A model generated the notes under the pieces. That model did no database searches, was not told the origin of the DNA, and worked only from the letters and a program-made list of their open reading frames with translations. A program made the position numbers and the translations under genes. From Hyphomicrobiales bacterium (lineage in GTDB: Bacteria; Pseudomonadota; Alphaproteobacteria; Rhizobiales; Xanthobacteraceae): a stretch of 48,098 nucleotides of DNA. The stretch is from the NCBI GenBank assembly GCA_009377695.1, contig WHTP01000029.1, forward strand, positions 1 through 48,098. Reading direction: 5' to 3'. Each line of letters begins with the position of its first letter. The stretch's first letter is position 1. Below, piece after piece: positions 42,757 to 48,098 of this stretch.

Positions 42757-43551
42757 CTATTTGGCCCGCGCAGCTCGCCACTCATTGCGCCGGCCACCGA
42801 TCTGGTCGCCATTCACGATGCCCTGGAAGCGGTAGGGCATGCCGTCGATGTCGATGGCGAACCCGATCTCCGCGCCGCGAAGCGACGCATCCCGCAGCGG
42901 GATCGACTTGCCGTCGATATCGGCACTTCCGCTGATCTCCTGGTACTTTTGCTGAATCGTCACTGTGAAGTTGCGCGAGCCCTCGATGGTCCAGCGGCCT
43001 TCGACCCGGGCGGGAACGATCCACATGTAGACCGTGCGCCCGATCACGCTTTCACGGTGATCGGGCGTCCAGTCCCCCATGTCGAAGGCATGGGAGACGA
43101 TGCGCGTGCCCGGCCACATGTCGCGCAGGATCTTCGGCCGCAGCTCGATGTTCACCGACGGCAACAGGTACATCGTCACAATGTCGGCCTTGCCGATGTC
43201 GGTCTCGAACAGGTTCTTCAATTCGAAGGTGGCGCGGTCGCTCACGCCCGCTTTCTTGGCGTTGGCGCGGGCTTCCTCGATCCGGACCGGGTTGAGATCG
43301 ACGCCGAGAGAGCGCGCGCCGTGCTTGGCCGCCGACGTCACTGCGATGCGGCCGTCGCCCGATCCCAGGTCCAGGTGAAATTGGCCGGCCTTGACCTTGC
43401 CGAGTTGCAGCATCCGGTCCACGACCTCCTGTGGTGTCGGGACATAGGGAACGTCGAGTCGCGGTTGGGCGGACGCCGTCGTGATGCCGAGCAACACGAC
43501 AGCCGTCAACGGCGCGAGCGATGCACCGGAGAACCGCGACAAGACCTGCAT
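42757..43551 (-). CDS. Exported class I SAM-dependent methyltransferase
   Basis: A 264-residue protein with an apparent Sec signal peptide (LAPLTAVVLLGITTASAQPR, cleavage near residue 29), followed by a Rossmann methyltransferase. HLDLGSGDGRIAV at 59-71 is motif I, SLGVDLNPVRIEEA is motif II with its acidic residue, and DIVTMYLLPSVN is the motif IV region. The C-terminal 110 residues are a beta-rich domain (TVYMWIVPARVEGRW and FTVTIQQKYQEISGSADIDG). A SAM-dependent enzyme outside the cytoplasm would be odd because SAM is cytoplasmic, yet the signal is clear. A strong AAGGAG precedes ATG 43551. It is the first gene of the permease operon. Confidence 0.82.
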   Translation of the reverse strand: MQVLSRFSGASLAPLTAVVLLGITTASAQPRLDVPYVPTPQEVVDRMLQLGKVKAGQFHLDLGSGDGRIAVTSAAKHGARSLGVDLNPVRIEEARANAKKAGVSDRATFELKNLFETDIGKADIVTMYLLPSVNIELRPKILRDMWPGTRIVSHAFDMGDWTPDHRESVIGRTVYMWIVPARVEGRWTIEGSRNFTVTIQQKYQEISGSADIDGKSIPLRDASLRGAEIGFAIDIDGMPYRFQGIVNGDQIGGRRNEWRAARAK

Positions 43552-43586
43552 GACTGTCTCCTTCGGATGGGGATCGAACCGCCACC

Positions 43587-43664
43587 CTAGTGTGGCGGCT
43601 CAGAAGTCCGCAACGTTCTCGCGGCAAGTTCGAATTGCGGACTTCTGAACCTAAGCCACACTAG
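43587..43664. repeat. CTAGTGT palindromic element, copy 4 (best preserved)
   Basis: Seventy-eight bases from CTAGTGTGGCGGCTCAGAAG to ACCTAAGCCACACTAG. Inner arms CAGAAGTCCGCAA and TTGCGGACTTCTG pair perfectly; the outer arms pair as CTAGTGTGGC/GCCACACTAG. The middle is CGTTCTCGCGGCAAGTTCGA. Confidence 0.9.
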
Positions 43665-43676
43665 AATAATACGTTT

Positions 43677-43749
43677 CTAGTGTCCTCGATTCCGAAGTTC
43701 GGATAGGAAGCCGCCGCGACATCGTACGTATTTCGCAACCGGGACACTA
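43677..43749. repeat. CTAGTGT palindromic element, copy 5 (second subfamily)
   Basis: It starts CTAGTGTCCTCGATTCCGAA and ends CGCAACCGGGACACTA. The ends are the same CTAGTGT/ACACTA, but the inner arms differ from copies 1, 3 and 4. It lies 12 bp from copy 4. Confidence 0.8.
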
Positions 43750-43901
43750 ACGCACGGAGCAATGGAAACCAGCCCCCTTCACACGCGCGGGCCCAGCTGA
43801 CGTCGGCGTCATCGCGCCGTTGTGGGGTGACGCTGAGTCACCAGCAAGCCAATTCGGAGGGGCTTGCGGCGTGGCCGAAATGACGGCACAGGGAAGCCGC
43901 G

Positions 43902-44990
43902 TCAGCGCGCGAGCACTTCGACGTCGGTGTCGACGCCGGTGACGACCTTGAAGGTGCGCTCGTAGGGCTTCTCGCGGTCGTCGCTGCGAGCGACCGCGCG
44001 ATATTCGCCTTCGCCGAGGATCACGCGCGGGAACGCACCGATTGATTCCTTAACGATGTCGCCGCCGGGCGTTAGCACCGACCATTGAGTGTTGGCGCGC
44101 GCCTCGCCGCCGTATTGGCTCACGAGCTTCAGCGTGATGATCGCAGCGCGATGGGTGACGACCGCATCGATCAGCTTGCCGGTCTGCACGCGGATGTCGG
44201 AGCGCACCACCGAGTTGCCGTCCCCGTAATGAGAGACGATGTGATAGGAGCCCTCCGGCACCAGGATCACGTCGCCGGCCGCGACCGACTGCACAATCGG
44301 GCGGCGGTCGCCGGGCTCGAACTGGCTGCCGGAGAAGAGATCGAACCAGACCTGCCCGGGCGGAATACGCGCGTCGCCGACACGGCCGGTGATGCGCAGA
44401 CCGCCGGCGGGAATTTCGAAGACTTCACGGGAGCCGTCGGCGCGCAGGTTGACGGTCCGCGTCGCGCTCGCAAGACCGAAGCCGACATGCACGATATAGT
44501 TGCCCGGCGGTAGCGAGAACATCGGCGAGGCGCTCTTGTCCTCCTTGAGCGGGCGGAAGGCGCCGGCCTGGTCCGGCTTCGCGGGATAGACGCGCCAGTG
44601 CAGGCCGCCGGTGATCTGCGGCAGGTTGGAGCCGTAGCGGGCGGCGAGCGCGAGCTGCGCCTGCGCGTTCTGGCGCTGCGTTTGTTGCGGCGCTGGATTG
44701 GCTGCCGGCGGCAGCGACTGCAGCGCCGGGCCACGCGGTGCGACGCGCGGCGGCGCTGTGCCCTCAGCAGGCGGCGCGAGATTCTGTATTGGCGCAGCCT
44801 GCTCGAGGATATCGGCCGGCGGACGTAGCTCGCCCTGCGGACGCATCTCGCCGTGCGGGCGGACGGTCGGCAGGTTGAAGAACTGCGCATGGGCCGTGCT
44901 GGCGGCGTCGCCGGCGCATGCGCCTAGCAAAATCCCCGCCGCCCAAATCAGACGGCCCCCGCGGCCCGTCCTGGTCGTTCCCAAGCCCAT
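43902..44990 (-). CDS. Exported proline-rich protein with beta domains, unknown function
   Basis: A 362-residue protein with an N-terminal signal (LIWAAGILLGACAGDAASTA, about 14-34). A Pro/Gln-rich linker follows at 40-115, with the imperfect repeat RPHGEMRPQGELRPPADI. The C-terminal 240 residues look like two or three beta-sandwich units (ITGGLHWRVYPAKP, MFSLPPGNYIVHVGFGLASA, DVILVPEGSYHIVSHYGDGN, VILGEGEYRAVARSDDREKP), similar to PEGA or carboxypeptidase-regulatory-like domains. It is periplasmic or envelope-bound. LLGAC might be a lipobox, but the context (GDAAS) also allows Sec cleavage at AHA. It is alone and divergent from the nitroreductase gene. Confidence 0.65.
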   Translation of the reverse strand: MGLGTTRTGRGGRLIWAAGILLGACAGDAASTAHAQFFNLPTVRPHGEMRPQGELRPPADILEQAAPIQNLAPPAEGTAPPRVAPRGPALQSLPPAANPAPQQTQRQNAQAQLALAARYGSNLPQITGGLHWRVYPAKPDQAGAFRPLKEDKSASPMFSLPPGNYIVHVGFGLASATRTVNLRADGSREVFEIPAGGLRITGRVGDARIPPGQVWFDLFSGSQFEPGDRRPIVQSVAAGDVILVPEGSYHIVSHYGDGNSVVRSDIRVQTGKLIDAVVTHRAAIITLKLVSQYGGEARANTQWSVLTPGGDIVKESIGAFPRVILGEGEYRAVARSDDREKPYERTFKVVTGVDTDVEVLAR

Positions 44991-45092
44991 CGCGTTTGGT
45001 TAATCGGCCGAAATCTGGGCGAATTCAAGCCACCGAGTGGATAGTCAGACGCTAACCCTTGTGATAGCGCAGGCGAAATCGCGGAAAAAACG

Positions 45093-45662
45093 ATGCCAGA
45101 CGCCCTGGAATTGCTCAAAACACGCCGATCGCTCAAACCTGTGGAATTGGTCGCCCCTGGGCCGACCGCGCCCGAGATCGATACGCTCCTGACCATCGCC
45201 TCGCGCGTTCCCGATCACGGGAAGCTCGTTCCCTGGCGCTTCATCGTTTTCGAGGGCGAGGCGCGGGCTGCTGCTGGCGAGGCGATCGCCACAGCTTTTT
45301 GCGCGAAATATCCGGACAGCAAGCCGGAGCAGGTCGAGAGCGAGCGCAAGCGGCTCGCCCGCGCGCCGCTGGTGATCGCGGTCGTCAGTCGTGCCGCGCC
45401 GCATGTGAAGATTCCGGAATGGGAGCAGGTGCTCTCCGCTGGCGCCGCCGCCATGAGCCTCGTCCTTGCAGCGCATGCACTCGGCTTTGGTGCGAACTGG
45501 ATCACCGAATGGTATGCCTACGACCGCAAGGCGCTCGCGGCACTCGGGCTTGCCGAGAACGAGAAGATCGCCGGCTTTATCCACATCGGGACGCCAGTGT
45601 ATTCGCCGGAAGACCGGCCGCGGCCACCACTCGCCGACATCGCTACGCGTTTCAACAATTAA
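45093..45662 (+). CDS. Nitroreductase family protein (YdjA-like)
   Basis: A 189-residue FMN-dependent nitroreductase. LLKTRRSLKPVELVAPGPTA at the start is the family's R-R-S motif, followed by VPDHGKLVPWRFIVFEG near 40-56. AAMSLVLAAHALGFGANWIT and IAGFIHIGTP (the FMN-binding R/G-F-I-x-I-G) complete it. It is closest to the single-domain YdjA/NfnB type that uses NAD(P)H. The substrate is not known. The start ATG 45093 is 103 bp from the divergent gene. A flavin reductase gene begins 23 bp downstream; the two may be a working pair. Confidence 0.88.
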   Translation: MPDALELLKTRRSLKPVELVAPGPTAPEIDTLLTIASRVPDHGKLVPWRFIVFEGEARAAAGEAIATAFCAKYPDSKPEQVESERKRLARAPLVIAVVSRAAPHVKIPEWEQVLSAGAAAMSLVLAAHALGFGANWITEWYAYDRKALAALGLAENEKIAGFIHIGTPVYSPEDRPRPPLADIATRFNN

Positions 45663-45685
45663 GCAGCCGACGGGGTCAAGGGATC

Positions 45686-46327
45686 ATGTTCTACGAGACC
45701 AGCAAGAACGACCACGGACTGCCGCGCTGCCCGTTCAAGGCAATCGTCTCGCCGCGTCCGGTTGGCTGGGTCACGACGATGAGCGTGAAGGGGGAGATCA
45801 ACCTCGCGCCGTACTCTTTCTTTAATGCCGTCTCGGACGATCCCCCGATCGTGATGTTCTCCTCGGATGGCTACAAGGACTCGCTGACCTTCGTCGCGGA
45901 AACGAAGGAGTTCGTGTGCAATCTCGCGACCTTTGACCTGCGTGCGGCCGTGGTCGCGACCTCCGCGAGCTTTGAGCGCGGCATCAACGAGATGGTAGCA
46001 GCAGGGCTCGAGGCCGCCCCGTCGCGCCTGGTGCGTCCGCCCCGGGTCGCGGCGTCCCCTGCGGCCCTCGAATGCAAGCTCTTGCAAATCGTCGCTCTCG
46101 ACAATCTCGAGGGCCAGCCCGTAGATCGCCACGTGGTGTTTGGTCAGGTGGTCGGCGTCTACATCGATGATCGCGTCATTAAGAACGGTCGCGTCGACAC
46201 CGCCGCTGTGCAGCCGATCGCGCGCTGCGGCTATTCTGATTACGCCGTGGTGGATAAGGTGTTCGCGGTCGCGCGGCCGAAGAACTCGGACGGCGATCCG
46301 GCCGACAAGCAGCAGGCGGCGGAGTAG
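45686..46327 (+). CDS. Flavin reductase family protein
   Basis: A 213-residue FMN-binding split-barrel protein of the flavin reductase-like group. It shows RPVGWVTTMSVKGEINLAPY near 24-43, SFFNAVSDDPPIVMFSSDGY near 44-63 and EFVCNLATFDLRAAVVATSA. These are hallmarks of the NtaB/HpaC-type family. It reduces free FMN or FAD with NADH and supplies a monooxygenase or nitroreductase. It ends with a Lys/Gln/Ala tail. ATG 45686 is 23 bp after the nitroreductase stop, so co-transcription is likely. A patatin gene starts 124 bp downstream on the same strand. Confidence 0.88.
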   Translation: MFYETSKNDHGLPRCPFKAIVSPRPVGWVTTMSVKGEINLAPYSFFNAVSDDPPIVMFSSDGYKDSLTFVAETKEFVCNLATFDLRAAVVATSASFERGINEMVAAGLEAAPSRLVRPPRVAASPAALECKLLQIVALDNLEGQPVDRHVVFGQVVGVYIDDRVIKNGRVDTAAVQPIARCGYSDYAVVDKVFAVARPKNSDGDPADKQQAAE

Positions 46328-46451
46328 TCGGGCACCGACGCTTGAACCGGGTAGTCCTCCCATCACACGTGATGAGAGGCTTCACCATGTCGACAGCAAG
46401 CGCTTGTCCCAGGTGATCGCCCGGCCGATCATTGGGGTAAGGAGAGTTCGC

Positions 46452-47447
46452 GTGCTGCAAGGATTGCTCCGCCGAAACCGTCGTGGCGACCGCTCGGTCG
46501 AAGCGGAAACCGATGGTGCAGCGCCCAAAAACGGCGCGCCGTCGATCGGCATCGCGCTCTCGGGTGGCGCCGCGCGCGGCTTTGCCCATATCGGCGTGTT
46601 GCAGACGCTCCTTAAGCACGGCTTGAGGCCGGAGATCGTCGCCGGCACGTCGATGGGGGCGGTAATTGGCGGGTGCTACGCCGCCGGCCAGCTTGAGGCC
46701 ACCGCCGAGTGGGCGTGCAGCCTCACGCGCCGACGGATACTGGGCTATCTCGACGTCAGCCTCGCGGGATCGGGCCTCATCAATGGCTCCCGCCTGGCGC
46801 GCCAGCTCGAACGGACCATCGGCAAGATCAAGATCGAGGCACTCGATATCCATTTCGCTGCGATCGCAACGGAGATCGACACCGGCCACGAGGTCTGGCT
46901 CACACGTGGACGCCTGCTCGAAGCGTTGCGTGCATCTTATGCGCTACCGGGCGTGTTCGCGCCGGTGCGGATCGGCAACCGCTGGCTGCTCGATGGAGCG
47001 TTGGTCAACCCGGTACCGGTGTCCGCCGCCCGCGCACTCGACGCACGGCTCGTCATCGGGGTGAACGCCAATGCGGACCTGCTCGGTCGCGGCGCCACCA
47101 TCCACAGTCATGGCTTTGACGATGACGAGCCGGAGCCTGTCGCCGCGGCGGGAGAGGGCGGGTGGCGTGCGCGCCGTCGCGCCGAGAAGCTCCTGCGGCG
47201 TAAGCTCTTCGGTCACGCGGGCCGCCCCGGCCTGCCGACGGTGATGATCGAGGCCTACAACGTGATGCAAGACCGCATCACGCGCGCGCGGCTCGCCGGC
47301 GATCCCGCGGACATCATGATCGGCCCGCGCCTCGGCGACATCGGTATGTTCGATTTCCACCGCGCCGAAGAGGCGATCCAGATCGGCGCCGAAGCCGCCG
47401 AGCGCTCGCTCGATCAGATCGAGCAGGCGATCAAGGCGCTGGCATGA
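46452..47447 (+). CDS. Patatin-like phospholipase (RssA-like)
   Basis: A 331-residue patatin-domain hydrolase. SGGAARGFAHIGVLQTLLKH near 37-56 is the oxyanion-hole and first-helix region. GTSMG at 65-69 carries the nucleophile Ser 67, and LLDGALVNPVPVSAARAL near 179-196 carries Asp 181, giving the Ser-Asp dyad. It is expected to hydrolyse phospholipid or other acyl esters in the cytoplasm or at the membrane, like E. coli RssA. The start is GTG 46452, since AAGGAG lies 7 bases upstream and no ATG in frame gives a sensible N-terminus. It ends 10 bp from the convergent CBS gene. Confidence 0.87.
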   Translation: MLQGLLRRNRRGDRSVEAETDGAAPKNGAPSIGIALSGGAARGFAHIGVLQTLLKHGLRPEIVAGTSMGAVIGGCYAAGQLEATAEWACSLTRRRILGYLDVSLAGSGLINGSRLARQLERTIGKIKIEALDIHFAAIATEIDTGHEVWLTRGRLLEALRASYALPGVFAPVRIGNRWLLDGALVNPVPVSAARALDARLVIGVNANADLLGRGATIHSHGFDDDEPEPVAAAGEGGWRARRRAEKLLRRKLFGHAGRPGLPTVMIEAYNVMQDRITRARLAGDPADIMIGPRLGDIGMFDFHRAEEAIQIGAEAAERSLDQIEQAIKALA

Positions 47448-47457
47448 GAGCGCTCGC

Positions 47458-47889
47458 TTACGCCGTCTGGATGTAGTCCCGCAGCGCTTCGGATTCGCGC
47501 TCCATCTCGCCAAGCCGCTGCTTCACCACGTCGCCGATCGAAATAATGCCAACCAGGCGATCCTGCTCCATGACCGGGATGTGACGGAAGCGTCCGTGGG
47601 TCATCCGCTCCATGAGGTCGCTCACGGTGTCACACTCGCTGCAGGTGACGACGATACGTGTCATGCACTGCGCGAGCGGTTCTTTCAGCGCGTTGGCGCT
47701 CCGCTCTGCCAATGCGCGCACAATGTCGCGCTCCGACAGGATGCCGATCACGCGCTCGTCGGCGCCGAGCACGACCAGCGCACCGATGCGGTGCTTGGTA
47801 AGGATCGCGATTGCTTCTTCAAGCGTGGCAGTGGGCCCAATCGTGATGACCTCGCTGCCTTTCGTCGACAGAATTGTCTTGACGGTCAT
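47458..47889 (-). CDS. CBS domain pair protein
   Basis: A 143-residue cytoplasmic protein made of two CBS motifs. The first is about 10-62: ITIGPTATLEEAIAILTKHR, IGALVVLGADERVIGILSER, DIVRAL. The second is about 75-130: TCSECDTVSDLMERMTHGRF, RHIPVMEQDRLVGIISIGDV. The pair forms a Bateman module that binds adenosine nucleotides such as AMP, ATP or SAM. Stand-alone modules of this type are common in alphaproteobacteria and likely regulate a partner by energy state; the partner is unknown. A ribosome site AAGGGAG precedes ATG 47889. Confidence 0.92.
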   Translation of the reverse strand: MTVKTILSTKGSEVITIGPTATLEEAIAILTKHRIGALVVLGADERVIGILSERDIVRALAERSANALKEPLAQCMTRIVVTCSECDTVSDLMERMTHGRFRHIPVMEQDRLVGIISIGDVVKQRLGEMERESEALRDYIQTA

Positions 47890-48059
47890 GGTCGCTCCCT
47901 TGGGGTCGCCTTCTTATGACCGGTCACCTCCCGCCCTGCACGGAGTGCCGGCCGTTTACAGTCAACAATGACAGACGCTCTGCGGTTCCGCGTCAATAAC
48001 GCCAGAACGCTTGGGAAGCATGATCCTTAATTGTGGCTTACGCCAGACATTTCAGTTCG

Positions 48060-48098
48060 GGCGCAAATGCTGGGGTGCAAGTGCTGAGGTGCAAGTGC
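48060..48098 (+). repeat. 14-bp tandem repeat, cut by window edge
   Basis: GGCGCAAATGCTGG (48060-48073), GGTGCAAGTGCTGA (48074-48087) and GGTGCAAGTGC (48088-48098, truncated). The units differ at few positions. The array probably goes on past the window. Confidence 0.65.

Larger units (their letters stand above)
43552..43901. other. Intergenic stretch holding two palindromic elements
   Basis: Apart from the two CTAGTGT elements (43587-43664 and 43677-43749), about 150 bp next to the proline-rich exported protein gene show no gene. The region is between two minus-strand genes. Confidence 0.55.

Noticed and set aside
43565-43590. T-arm-like GGTTCGATCC on the minus strand
   Set aside because: No paired T-stem, anticodon arm or acceptor stem around it; not a tRNA.

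Overview
The window is high-GC bacterial DNA with the gene repertoire of an alphaproteobacterium of the order Hyphomicrobiales (Rhizobiales), most like Bradyrhizobium, Pseudolabrys or a related Nitrobacteraceae/Xanthobacteraceae member. This rests on family content I recognise (phasin, DUF1236, PAS_5, DUF3126, BTLCP transglutaminase-like peptidase, TAXI protein, CoxG-like protein) and not on any database search.

Left part (1 to about 10.9 kb): a glycosyltransferase 3' end and a glycogen-debranching-type glucosidase, then phasin, a tiny membrane protein and a CoxG-like SRPBCC protein, a fatty acid desaturase, small secreted proteins, an AI-2E-type permease and a cyclopropane fatty acid synthase. 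The theme is carbon storage, membrane lipid change and envelope stress. This stretch is unusually rich in broken genes: a frameshifted small protein (4.4-4.6 kb), an iron-permease remnant joined to a histidine-kinase ATPase remnant (6.3-6.9 kb), a frameshifted AI-2E permease (7.6-8.7 kb) and a C-terminally truncated cfa.

Mobile part (about 10.95 to 15.92 kb): a truncated and frameshifted IS66-type element with one recognisable terminal inverted repeat, an intact DUF3363-type relaxase, a tyrosine integrase, and a 55-bp 3' fragment of a tRNA-Leu(UAA) gene with its terminator. I read this as the collapsed right end of an integrative element inserted in a tRNA-Leu gene. The intact tRNA should lie to the left, so much or all of the left part may belong to the same island.

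Middle (16 to 35.6 kb): small secreted proteins, a family-92-like glycosyltransferase, a copper module (CopA ATPase and CsoR-type repressor, divergent across a palindromic operator), an FAD monooxygenase, a zf-CHCC protein, a hydrolase, serine acetyltransferase CysE, DUF3126, gamma-carbonic anhydrase, a PsiF-like protein, a transglutaminase-like peptidase, PilZ and PAS proteins, YidD, a ClpP-like exported protein, and a TAXI protein paired with a membrane-anchored Sel1-like protein.

Right part (36.3 to 48.1 kb): thrS, a phosphate region (pit remnant that appears fused to a DUF47 start by deletion, Nudix hydrolase, intact Na/Pi cotransporter), a methyltransferase/APC permease/basic peptide operon, a proline-rich exported protein, a nitroreductase and flavin reductase pair, a patatin phospholipase and a CBS protein.

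The most distinctive non-genic signal is a dispersed family of 60-80 bp palindromic elements with CTAGTGT...ACACTAG ends (five copies, both orientations, one chimera of two subfamilies), together with a separate nested palindromic repeat of about 185 bp at 22.8-23.0 kb.
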